Made by a program: the position numbers and the translations under genes. This document shows, piece after piece, positions 35,068 to 47,200 of a DNA stretch of 64,000 bases. Below the pieces are notes generated by a model, which saw nothing but the letters and a program-made list of their open reading frames with translations, was not told where the DNA came from and made no database searches. Source of the stretch: Lumbricus rubellus. Its lineage: Eukaryota > Annelida > Clitellata > Crassiclitellata > Lumbricidae. Every line of letters begins with the position of its first letter. Position 1 is the stretch's first letter. The stretch covers positions 710,361 to 774,360 of the forward strand of contig OX243819.1 in NCBI GenBank assembly GCA_945859605.1, in the 5' to 3' direction.

Positions 35068-37215
35068 TCTTCTTTCTGTTCTCTGCCCTTAGGCAGGTTC
35101 GAATGTTTGACGTCTCCATTCTTCCCTGTCCTGTGCATTCTTTTTCAGCTTCTGATAACCGTCTTTCATCATCCAGTCCAACAGTCTTTGTCTTGGTCTT
35201 CCTCTCGTTCTTTTCCCCTCCAGTTTCCCCTCTATGATTGTTCTTAGCATCGAGTCTCCTCTGAGTGTGTGCCCTATCCATCTTCTTTGTCTTTCTCTAA
35301 TTGTGTGTATCATCGATCTCTTTTCTCCAACTCTTGTCAATACCTCCACATTCGTTACATGATCCCTCCAGCTGATTTTCTCTATCCGTCTCCATAACCA
35401 CATTTCAAATGCTTCTATTCTCTTGATGTCTTCCATCCTCATAGTCCATGTCTCCGATCCATATAGCATCACACTCCACACTAAGGTTTTTACCATTCTC
35501 TTTTTCAGTTCTTTACTGATTCCACCTCTCAGTATCTCTTTTCTCTTTTCAAATGCATCTTTTCCTAGTACAATCCTCCGTTGTATTTCTCTGTGACACC
35601 TTGCATCCTCCGTAATAGTACTGCCGAGATAAGCGAATTCCGTGACTTGTTCCAGTTCTTCTCCATCAATGTATATTTTGACTACCTTCTGCTCTCCTTT
35701 GCTTATTCTCATAACCTTTGTTTTCTTTTTGTTGATTTTCATTCCATACTCTTTTGATGTTGTGTTCAGTCTGTCCATCATTGTTTGTAACCCTTCCTGA
35801 CTTCCTGCCATCATTGCTTGATCGTCTGCAAATCTTAATGCCCTTATCCACATTCCTCCAACTTTTATCCCTTCCTCCAGTTCCTCCAATGCCTCTTTGA
35901 TTATCTCCTCTATATAAATGTTAAACAGCAATGGTGACAGTGGGCATCCCTGTCTCACCCCCCTTCCTACCTTCCCCTGTTCTGAGTATTCTCCATCTAT
36001 TCTTATCTGTACTTTTTGCCCCATATACAGATTGCCTATCAATCTTCTATCCCTCCAGTCCACTCCAACTCTTCTCAATGCCTTCATCAGTTTCTTCCAG
36101 TCCACTCTGTCGAACGCCTTTTCGTAGTCTACGAAACATAAATTATGTATACATCCTTTCCTATTTCGCAGCTTCGTTCAGTTATTACTCTCAGCGACCC
36201 AATTGCATCTCTAGTTCCCATGCCCTTCCTAAAGCCGAACTGATCATCTCCAATCTCATGTATTGCATCTGTTTTCGCTTGTATCCTCTTTGTTAGTATC
36301 CTGATCAAGATCTTTGACGCATGTGTAATGAGACTGATCGTGCGGTGGTCCTCACATCTTGTTGCGTTTGGCTTCTTTTTGATTGGTACCATGATGGAGT
36401 GTAGGTAGTCTTCCGGCCATATTCCTGATGTGTATATCTCCTGACATATCTTGATTATTTCCTTCATTGCTCTCCCATCCAGACTCTTCAACATCTCTGC
36501 TGGTATATCGTCATACCCTTCTGTCTTGTTGTCTTTCATTTCTTTTATTGCTGCTCTTACTTCCTCTGCCAGCAATTCTGGGCCAATATCTTCTTTTGCT
36601 TCCCCTATCTGCTCTTCCATCTCCCTTCTCTCCTCTTCTTCTGTTCCATTGGAGTTTTCGTCCTTATATAATTCCTCTATGTATTCTTTCCACCGATTTT
36701 TAACTTCTCCAACTTCGCTTAGTATGTTGCCTTGTTTATCTCTAATCTCTATTCCTCCTCCCTTCCCTGTTTTCTTTGATAGATTCTTCACTTTGTTGTA
36801 TACCATACTATCCATTCCTTTTTGTTGTAGTTCTTCAATCTCTCTGCATTGCTCCTCCCACCATTTTTCTCTGGCCTCCTCCGTTGTTCTCCTCAGTTTG
36901 TTGTTTAGTCTTCTATATTCTTTCTTTGCTTCTTCTGTGCTTTGGTGCTTCCATTTTCTTCGTTCCTCCATTTCCATTATCATCTCTCCTGTTACCCATG
37001 GTTTCCTTGCTGGTGCTGATTCCTCTGTTCCTATGATGTCATTGGCACTGTTTATGATAGCCTCTTTTAATCCTTTCCATCTTTCCTCTATTGATGATCT
37101 CTCCTTCTCTATTAGGTTTTCCTCTATTCTCTCTCCTAGTTCTTTGCTCTTTTCTTTCAAGTTCCTTTTATTCCATCTTTTCCTTTTCTTCTTCTTCTTC
37201 ATGAGTTTCAGTCTT
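35068..37215 (-). mobile_element. RTE-like LINE, 5-prime truncated, frameshifted
   Basis: Minus strand. The upstream part (36129-37200) has a Lys/Glu-rich linker with RKPWVTGEMIMEMEERRKWK, then DNKTEGYDDIPAEMLKSL, FGFRKGMGTRDAI. The reading frame is lost near 36130-36160, and the second part (36105-35089) continues with [31 protein letters not shown] (catalytic box FADD), [35 protein letters not shown]. The 3-prime terminus ACCTGCCT..GGCAGAGAAC.. AAAGAAGA is shared with the copy at 52767. The endonuclease domain is missing. One frameshift makes it inactive. Confidence 0.92.
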
Positions 37216-37913
37216 ACTTGTATATTCATACTTGTATATATCAATCTATACATAGTATATATCAATCTATGCATAGTATATATCAATCTATACATAGTAT
37301 ATGTCAATCTATACATAGTATATATCAATCTATACATAGTATATATCAATCTATACAAAGTATATATCAATCTATACAAAGTATATATCAATCTATACAT
37401 AGTATATATCAATCTATACATAGTATATATCAATCTATGCATAGTATATATCAATCTATACATAGTATATGTCAATCTATACATAGTATATATCAATCTA
37501 TACATAGTATATATCAATCTATACAAAGTATATATCAATCTATACAAAGTATATATCAATCTATACATAGTATATATCAATCTATACATAGTATATATCA
37601 ATCTATACAAAGTATATATCAATCTATACATAGTATATATCAATCTATGCATAGTGTATATCAATCTATACATAGTATATATCAATCTATGCATAGTATA
37701 TATCAATCTATACATAGTATATATCAATCTATACATAGTATATATCAATCTATACATAGTATATATCAATCTATACAAAGTATATATCAATCTATACATA
37801 GTATATATCAATCTATACATAGTATATATCAATCTATACAAAGTATATATCAATCTATACATAGTATATATCAATCTATGCATAGTGTATATCAATCTAT
37901 ACATAGTATATAT
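37216..37913. repeat. 21-bp minisatellite TATATATCAATCTATACATAG, main block
   Basis: About 33 units with variants (ATGCATAG, ATACAAAG, GTGTATATC). Higher-order patterning of variants is visible: the block from GCATAG to two ACAAAG units recurs. A hAT element splits the array at 37914; five more units follow at 38273-38378. Large open frames (528 and 591 aa) crossing it are artefacts. Confidence 0.95.
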
Positions 37914-38272
37914 CAGCGGTTCCCAACCCGTGGCCCGCGGGCCAAATGTGGCCCGCCAGGCCTCAGAAAATGGCCCGCCAGGCCTCAGAAATGGCCCTTA
38001 TCTCTCAAACAATTATGAAAAATGTATGAAAAATTAACAATTTGGACAGGATGGAACACATTATTATTCTTCTATTACAAATTATTTTATTTTAACGTTG
38101 ATAAATAACATCAAACATTATTTTGAATCAATTATAACAATTTTATATGCTTTTAGTTAGTACAATTTTAACCTTGTGGCCCCCTAAGGTCCGTCAACTA
38201 ATAAAAAGTGGCCCTCATGTCCTCCAACTTAGAAAAAGTGGCCCTCAAGTCAAAAAAGGTTGGGAACCACTG
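37914..38272. mobile_element. Non-autonomous hAT element inserted in the minisatellite
   Basis: Ends CAGCGGTTCCCAACC and GGTTGGGAACCACTG. An 8-bp duplication GTATATAT is perfect and is itself part of the repeat unit (37906-37913, 38273-38280). TGGCCC motifs repeat subterminally. No transposase. Confidence 0.93.
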
Positions 38273-38378
38273 GTATATATCAATCTATGCATAGTATATA
38301 TCAATCTATACATAGTATATATCAATCTATACATAGTATATATCAATCTATACATAGTATATATCAATCTATATAACG
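38273..38378. repeat. 21-bp minisatellite, right block
   Basis: Five further units continuing the array in the same phase after the hAT insertion. Confidence 0.93.
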
Positions 38379-39033
38379 TAGTACAATAGCATGACGACGT
38401 ATCTGACGAAAAAAATGTCATCATGAGTCAGAGAAATGAAAAATAACATGTGACCAGATTACTCTGAGACACGCTGTAAAAAAGGGAAAAGAAAAAAACA
38501 AGAAACAATCTTGTTACCCAGTTCTAAAAGGGTTGGTATTCAGAAATATGGATTTGAATTTAAAAAAATGCATAAAGTTAAAAAACAAACTGCAAAATCG
38601 AATCTATAATGTAAGGCTGGTGAAGAGAATATGAGCTAACCTTCACAATGACCTTCACAATGAAATTCAGCTTATTATCATCGATGTTGACATCTACAGC
38701 GCGTCCAAAAGACTGAGCCGAGAACGATGATTACGACGATGGTTTGCAGCGCAGAATGCATTTGCTGCTGCACAGCTGAATTTGGCTGATGGGAGATCAG
38801 TGAAATCTTTTATGAAGGGTTGTTTAGACATGCGTGTTACGTAGTGGCAGCAGCTTGAAATACACGATAGACATGAAATCGTGGTGTCATGCATGAGAAC
38901 TTAAAGTGTACTTCGTAGAGTAGCCAGATTTCGACAAAACATAATTTTTTGATTTCGACACTCAAGACTTGTGATGTTTCAAAAATCTCGCAGCAGCTGG
39001 CGATGACTCAGATGAGTGGAGGAAATGCGTTGC
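38379..39033. other. Intergenic, no gene seen
   Basis: Short open frames only. Confidence 0.5.
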
Positions 39034-39172
39034 CCGATGCACAGACGTACACGATGCACAGACGTACCCGATGCACAGACGTACACGATGCACAGACGTA
39101 CCCGATGCACAGACGTACACGATGCACAGACGTACACGATGCACAGACGTACACGATGCACAGACGTACATG
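39034..39172. repeat. 17-bp tandem repeat, about 8 copies
   Basis: Unit CGATGCACAGACGTACA with a C/A variant in alternating copies. The His/Arg/Thr-rich frames on both strands are artefacts. Confidence 0.95.
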
Positions 39173-42100
39173 TACACGAAGGGGGAGCACTGAGTACGTC
39201 TATATGACTAAGATGTTGGGAAGGGGTAGGAGTTTTTAAGGTAAACATGACGAAATCTGGAGCAATGACATTCATTGTCATCATGTCAGTATATCGGTGC
39301 ATATTATGTTACTACATAACCTGTATGGATGAACAGTTGGCTCAGTCTGGCTGTATTATTTAGTTCATATGACTGCTATCCCCCCAGTTAGACACTTATG
39401 TAACCACTAGCCAGCCACATTAAACCTACAGCACACATCCTTAATCTGTCTAACTGTCTACCTACTTCAGACTACTCGCATGTATAATATGTAGAGGTTG
39501 AAAAATGGCAATATATTTAGAAAATCACAACTGGATTGTCTGTTATGGTCCCCAATAAACTACAATCCAACACTTGTTCCTAGCAATAATTACATACCAG
39601 ACACAACTATGTCTGGTAATGTCTACAATTTCTGACCACTTCATTAACTGTACACCCGGCAACTCTTGAAGAGACAGAACCATCTTTGGAAGAGGAATTT
39701 AGTCCGCAAAACAGAATTACTCTTCAATCCACTCAACTCTGATAAAAACAAAAACGATATAAGCCGAGACATTTAACAATTTCAGTAGAAATTAAACAGG
39801 AAATTTCGAATGCAATGCCACTGAATTCAATAATCAGAATCTGTTTCGTACAAATCAAACAGAAGATGTTCACCAAAATTCTCGATAAAATGCAACTTAA
39901 ATCTCTCACCATTTGAGTAAATCAATTTTATAAAGAAAACAATTTCACTTCAATCTCAACTAAACATAAAGTTCTGTGCAATTTACAAGTTTCAAACAAT
40001 TCAAAGAAAATCAAGACTTTTCTCCACTGAATTCTGTGTGAAGTGAATTGGTTGGTTAGAAAATTCTGCGAGGAGGACAAAATAAATATTACCGTATGTT
40101 GAGCTGTGAATGGTTGTAACATGATTGATCTAAAAGCAAACCAAACTCACAATTGCATTTTCTCAATCCTAACATCATGTGTTAACAACAGTTGGTTAGT
40201 TTTTACACCGGAACTTGACTCAGCAAACACTGTGACAAAAAAATCAAACTGATGCACTCGTAAATCCAGAAGCATAACTGCAGCAAGCATGCTTATACAT
40301 AAATGGAAACTGCAATCTTTAAATATTAATGATAGACTATGTCACTTACGCAATTAAAGAACTAAATGCCACAAATGCTGCGTTTTTGGACTCCTCTGAT
40401 TTCAGAGGCAATCGACTGCGAAATGGTGAAGAAAGCAATTCCAACTCAGAGGAGGAAGTCACCAAAAAAATTCTGGCGTAATGCAGACTGGGCCATGACT
40501 GGACTTTCTTGTGTGTATGTGTGTGTGTCTTTTTGTCCTTTGTTCTTCATCATTAATGATAGACTATTTAACTTAAAGAACTAATGCCACAAATGGACTG
40601 GACCTTCTTGTGTGTGTGTGTATGTGTGTGTGCGTGTATGTGTTTTGTCCTTTGTTCTTCATCAGAAGGTTTTACATTCAGCAACATGTTTGAGTGCATC
40701 AAACTTGAGAAATCAGAATTCTATGGTAATATTTTGCCACAGTTTCCACCTTCAGTGAAACAAAAAGAACAGAGCCGTTGTCTCACGCAACAAATAAAAG
40801 GAGGTGGCAAGGAATGAATAGAAAATTATATTCAGATCCATTCGCAAGCTATTCAAAAACAACGCCATAATAGCAACACACAGCAGATGTTGACAAGCAA
40901 AGCACACTAAGCATTATATTAAAGTATGTCATAAGAATTTACTCTGCATAAAGTCGACAGCTGTGTTGATCATTCGCAGTAACAAGGCTACACAGCAAAC
41001 ATTGCAAACGTAAATAACAACGGCGAACGGTTCAATTGCAAGCTTCCTGCGACATTTATAAAGCATGCTATTATATGAAAGGCAAGGTATTTATAAGCAT
41101 CTATACTCACACATTTCTTCATTATTGTCACAGTGATAATAAGCATGGACAATACATGGCAGCACTACAATGGATGATAACACCACTTAAGTAATCACTA
41201 GTAACAATCACTTCTAACAATATTATTAATCAGAATTAATTCATGATCCGATGCAACGAACAGATATCCAGCATTTCAACAGAACAACAACACTTCACCA
41301 AACGCTTACCAACATCTCTCCACATCAAACTTCGCGTTCAACTCACACGGATTGCAACAACATACTCATTCAAGTAACAATAGCAAACGTAGTAGCACTA
41401 ATAATAATAATGGAAACGTTCAAAAATAGTGCACCATACATATCTCGTACATTTCTACTCTCTGATCTACAAAATATTTCATTCCATAACACACATAAAT
41501 CTTTTGGTGATCAAAAAAATAAATGTCATCAGTGGAAGAAGAAGAATGTTGAAACTGTGTAACATAGACATTCGAAAAGAGTTGCACATAATTTTGCAAA
41601 GACACCACAGTTTGTAAATATATATTATCTCTTTTTAACATTTGCCACAACTTCTATTCATGCTAAACAATCTGCTATAAAACTTCAAATAAATAATCGT
41701 GCACAGTTGACTTAAGATAATTAATTCACCGATGTTCGAAGAAACATTCAGAAGTCTTACAGAAGACAGACAAAAGTCTTTGTAATCTAAAAACGCATTT
41801 CAAATCTCATACACTCGAAAAGATGAAGCATTTGATTGCTTAAGAAATCATCAGTGATAAAATAAGCTGCATAATAATAATAATAATATTACACTGCAGC
41901 AGTATTTGCATAACATGGAAGGCTGTCATGATCATCTACCGACACCACAAAAGACACCACAAAAATCATCAGTAACATGCAAATCTGTGAGCTAGAGATA
42001 GCTACGTACTTAGTTTCTTCGAAAAACAAACTAAACTTGTAAACATTGGCAGTTTTTCTTATAATGTACAATGTACATGCCAAAGAGCAAATTCTACGCT

Positions 42101-43001
42101 AACCGGGCCAAGAGAAACGGCATAATACACTTCAATTAAGCATCCAGACAGGTTATAAAACAGTGTTTTGGAAACTGATGGTCAGCATCCGTGCATATAA
42201 TAGACGCAAGTAAACAAGTCAAATCTATCGTATATTATTATTACTAACGCAAGCATGTCCTGAATTAAAACATGTCAATGTTGAGCTTTCACCACAATTA
42301 TATCATATTCACACACAATCGTACTGCATATAAAAAAAACATTGCCTAAAATGTTATTGATGTTAACATTAAAATAGACAATAACATCACATTTTACAAT
42401 TATCTTCTTCTCACATGATATATACATGCATACATACATACTAACACACATTCACACGGAGACATACATGGATGACGATAGGCATCAATTGACAGTTCAA
42501 CGCAACTGTGTTTAACAGATTACTCCGCACTATGTCTAGCTGAAACATGATTCAGTCGCTGCCTCAAATATAAAATGACTCCACTACTATGGTGCAACAG
42601 ACTATTCTAACAATTTATTGTTGTATCACATTAACGATCACTAACACTAGAAACAATGTCGTTATTGTCTAAGGACACTTTGTGCAATATGTATCAACGT
42701 GTTTTAAGGATGTCTATTCACTTCGTTAAATCTATAAAAGCAGAAATTCCAAACCTCAACGCACGCTTTCAAAATACTACAAACTCTGCAAAAGTCAGGT
42801 GCAGTAAACATTGTAAGAAAACAAATTTGCATCAATAATAAAAAATATGACAGCTCTTGCAACCATTTTACAATATTCATGAAAACATTCAAACATTAGC
42901 AAGTCACATGCAAAGTCCAAACTAGTTAAGTATTAAATCTAAACCAATCATTAATATAAAGTATGAACTAGTCAAGTATCAAGTTTGTACAAGTTATGTA
43001 T
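39173..43001. other. Intergenic downstream of ABLIM
   Basis: No gene recognised. Around 40335-40665 a local duplication repeats ATTAATGATAGACTAT, AAAGAACTAA.TGCCACAAAT and CTTGTGTGTATGTGTG..TTTTGTCCTTTGTTCTTCATCA. An unsupported exon-like frame follows at 40668-40817 (see findings). Confidence 0.5.
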
Positions 43002-43897
43002 TAAATCTCAACCAGTCAAGTATTAAATCTCAACCAGTCAAGTATTAAATCTCAACCAGTCAAGTATTAAATCTCAACCAATCAAGTATCAAAATCTCAA
43101 CCAGTCAAGTATTAAATCTCAACCAGTCAAGTATTAAATCTCAACCAGTCAAGTATTAAATCTCAACCAGTCAAGTATTAAATCTCAACCAGTCAAGTAT
43201 TAAATCTCAACCAGTCAAGTATTAAATCTCAACCAGTCAAGTATTAAATCTCAACCAGTCAAGTATTAAATCTCAACCAGTCAAGTATTAAATCTCAACC
43301 AGTCAAGTATTAAATCTCAACCAGTCAAGTATTACATCTCAACCAGTCAAGTATTAAATCTCAACCAGTCAAGTATTAAATCTCAACCAGTCAAGTATTA
43401 CATCTCAACCAGTCAAGTATTAAATCTCAACCAGTCAAGTATTAAATCTCAACCAGTCAAGTATTAAATCTCAACCAGTCAAGTATTAAATCTCAATCAG
43501 TCAAGTATTAAATCTCAACCAGTCAAGTATTAAATCTCAACCAGTCAAGTATTAAATCTCAACCAGTCAAGTATTAAATCTCAACCAGTCAAGTATCAAA
43601 ATCTCAACCAGTCAAGTATTACATCTCAACCAGTCAAGTACTAAATCTCAACCAGTCAAGTACTAAATCTCAACCAGTCAAGTATTAAATCTCAACCAGT
43701 CAAGTATTAAATCTCAACCAGTCAAGTATTAAATCTCAACCAGTCAAGTATTAAATCTCAACCAGTCAAGTATTAAATCTCAACCAGTCAAGTATTAAAT
43801 CTCAACCAGTCAAGTATTAAATCTCAACCAGTCAAGTATTAAATCTCAACCAGTCAAGTATTAAATCTCAACCAGTCAAGTATTAAATCTCAACCAG
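43002..43897. repeat. 22-bp minisatellite, about 40 copies
   Basis: Unit TCAACCAGTCAAGTATTAAA plus TC, with scattered variants (TATTACATC, TACTAAATC, an extra A in ATCAAAATC). Degenerate units extend left to about 42920. It ends about 250 bp beyond the ABLIM stop codon, so it may lie within or just after the ABLIM 3-prime UTR. Confidence 0.96.
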
Positions 43898-44144
43898 TCT
43901 ATGAATCTAAACTAGTTTGGAAAATCTGTAACCACAGAACCTTGCATACGATACAGGCAATGTTCAGCACGGAAAACATTTCATAAACTACATGTATATC
44001 GCTAAGAATTAGAAGCGGAATACAGATTCTTCTGATACAACAGAATTTGACGACTTCTGACTCGACTACAAATCAGACAAATCTTCTTCTGACTCTTTCT
44101 TCTTGGACCTGATTGACTGGATGGTCCACTCTTTCGTTCTGCGT

Positions 44145-44258
44145 CTACATGAGGCCAACACGAAGTTTTGCTTCGTTGCGCTGCCACACAGGCAGACGGT
44201 AGAATTCGACCTGATTCATCTGGAAAACGGTTTCGAATTCACCTCTGGATAGATGGCG
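44145..44258 (-). CDS. ABLIM1: ABLIM terminal exon 14, second half of villin headpiece
   Basis: 37 codons and TAG at 44145-44147. Encodes [20 protein letters not shown] then [17 protein letters not shown]. The headpiece Trp is present. The usual KKK..LF actin-binding C-terminus is replaced by EAKLRVGLM. Confidence 0.95.
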   Translation of the reverse strand, partial: RHLSRGEFETVFQMNQVEFYRLPVWQRNEAKLRVGLM

Positions 44259-47200
44259 CTAGAAGCAGAAACATTCGTAAACGAATATTATCAGAAGGAA
44301 TTTCACGATAACTATGAAATGTCAATTTGTATTAAGTACAAATATAATACAAGTAATTAAGTAAAAACTTTAGTTTTAACTGGACATCCATTTGGTATAA
44401 AGTTAATGTTTACTAAAGCAGAAAATTCTTTATAGACACAGTTTTCACTTAAATACTTAACAATTTTTAGCCAAACCAAATTTCATATCAAAACGCAAGT
44501 TTGTTTTATGTAACATGCGTAGATATCTCAGGCATGGCAACAAATATCCACCAGTTACTTCCATAGATATATTTACATGTACACACACACACACACAGCC
44601 ACACATACATAAAGAATGTGCACAGATACCAACATGCTTCAGCTAAATTCACTTTTGGTCACCGTGACATAGATTACAAACAACAATTAATGATTATATA
44701 ATACTTATCTGATATGAGACAACCTGCATCAACTGACCTCAAGTGAATCTTTATTCACACCAATTAAACTGTCAAGATTCTTCTGAGTCAACAATTCATA
44801 CGGATAAACCTGGAAGAACAGACAGAACACACAAGATGTGACACAAGATGTGACACAAGATGTGACGTGAATTAAAGAGAAGTATGAAACGTTCCACGCA
44901 AATGTCTCACCATCTTCAACTAACAAATTAAAATGAATCATCAAAACTTAATTATAAGTAGACTGCAACCAAACCGATAATCGGTTTTAAAAAACCCACG
45001 ATATTAACATCCCTACTTGACATACAGACATAGACAGCGTGTGTCACAGCAGTCCAACTAACACATTTCACTCAACAACTCGTTAGTTGTGTTACCAATG
45101 TACAGCAGTGAACAACATTCCCACCATTCATTCGTTCATTAATTTGGACATTTATATAGCGCTCCTTCAAGTAAAAGAAACTACTCAGAGGCGCTTCCGA
45201 CTCCAGCGCGCCCAGCTTAGTAAGGAACGATCCTGGTAAAGCCCCAGGATATAGGCGTATCTCAAAAGGAAGGCCATTCCAGACCACCGGACCAACCATA
45301 GAAAAGGCTCAATTCTTCATGGTAGCAGTACAAGCAAAAGGGACCAAGAGGACTCCCTTATCAGCAAAGCGTAACTGACGAAGTCCTTGGATACCCAATG
45401 TAAGGCTGCATAGCTCACGGAGGTAAATCACTGACCTTGGGTAAATCCCCGTCCTTGGATCCTGGGCTCGAAAGGTTGATGCTTTCCAGGGGGAATCGTC
45501 CGGATAATCCATGCGGAAGAGTTGATCTCAGATGCGAACTGTGCTGCTCAACAAACAAACAAGAAACTGATTCACAAATGGATCAGCAGATAGTGCAATT
45601 TAAAATTAGGACAGCATTCCATGTGACTGGCCAGATCATTGTCACCATGGGTATTAAAACTATTCAAAGAAATAATCAGAAATCTTGCAGCATAGCTGCT
45701 TATAAAAAGCAACCAATAAAAGCATTACCAACAGCCAGCAGCATAAGGTGTCAAGAGCGCACCACTCATATGAGTTAATTTCAATAAACAAGAAACTCTC
45801 GTTTATAAAATCTTCTTAATGGCAACAATCATAACCAAACCACACAGCCATGAGTCCATTTGTTAACAGTCAGTTCTTGTAGCATCCAAATAACGTTGTA
45901 TTCAAGCTAACAATCAATAACAAATAAAATGCAAAATATTTCTGTAAGAAAAAGACAAAAACATAACATTTTCTTAAGTTACTCTGACATGCAGTTTCCG
46001 ATCATAACACCGATTTCAGTCTAGCCTGCCACATTATATAGTAGAATAAAAATGCAAAGACTGGCCATGTCCTTTGTCTCAGGTCATGTCAATTACTAGA
46101 ATATTTGGATGCTGCGGAAGGTTTGACTAAAATCAGCAGATGAGTTAGCGACTAAAACTGGATGGAAACATCAATCTGACAAAAATTACCCTCAGTCCGG
46201 TTGTTGGATCAACATCTCCAAAGCTTCTGTCATCGTAAATGTCTGCAAAACAAAATTTAAATGATAAGATTAAGACGTTCTACTCATGAAAGACAAATCA
46301 ACATATTAAAGTCATTAGTAAGATGTCAGGAACTGACTAACCTTTAACATCATAAATCGTGTTACACATTACAACGTTGCTAAGTCTCCCACACTAATAT
46401 AGAATAGACTATTTCAAGAATATATTATAGCCTTTAATATGAAAAGAATTTAAAGAGAAGCAATTGTAATGTGACATGTCATATGAACACAAAGCTAAAA
46501 ACTGAAACACCAAAAACACAATATATCATAAAAATCACAGAGTTCTTTCATCCAACATTTGAACAATGAATGAACCGCACTGGTTCCCAGGTTGCTTATA
46601 GTACACTGTCATCGTCATTAACGTGTCAAGTAGATCAGTTGTATTAATTGAATGAAATCACAGTCTTGTACCAAATGAGTAAGAATTAAGTATTCCAGCG
46701 CTGCTCTTAGGTCTTGGTTGTTCCATCTCATTTCCATCCTACAAATAATAATCCACAATTTACTGACTTTACACATAGATCTCACAAAATATCGCATCAT
46801 ACATCATCATTATTATCATTACAATGCACCAATGCGTAGTAAGCACTAAATCATGAAAGGTGTGAAGCAATTGAGAATGAACGTCTATGTCCAGTTCACG
46901 GTTACTACAGAATAATCATCTTAGAAGAGAACTCATAGATATATATCACAAATGTATGCTATTTTCCGATTATCTCCTGGGTCCCAATTAAATACACACA
47001 GAAGACAGTCCTCAATTAATACAATCAATGTTCAGAATCTCAAAGACAATGAAGCAGATTAAAGCAAAATCTTTACTAACACAACTACAATGTCACACCT
47101 AAGCAAAGATGATTTGCCAGAAATTAGAAGAAGAAATTTATCATTCTAATAAGAGATGACTTAAAAACGAATTGGTTTAAGATGAAATGTCAGTGAATCA

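Noticed and set aside
36129..38037. Open frames of 591 aa (minus) and 528 aa (plus)
   Set aside because: Half of each is translation of the 21-bp minisatellite, and the plus frame is the antisense of the LINE. Only the LINE part of the minus frame is protein-like.
43002..43897. CRISPR-like regular array
   Set aside because: Units are contiguous 22-mers with no unique spacers, in a eukaryotic genome. It is a minisatellite.
46618..46760. Possible extra ABLIM exon ([19 protein letters not shown])
   Set aside because: No donor/acceptor pair keeps phase with exons 11 and 12, which already join perfectly, and the peptide is unlike ABLIM.
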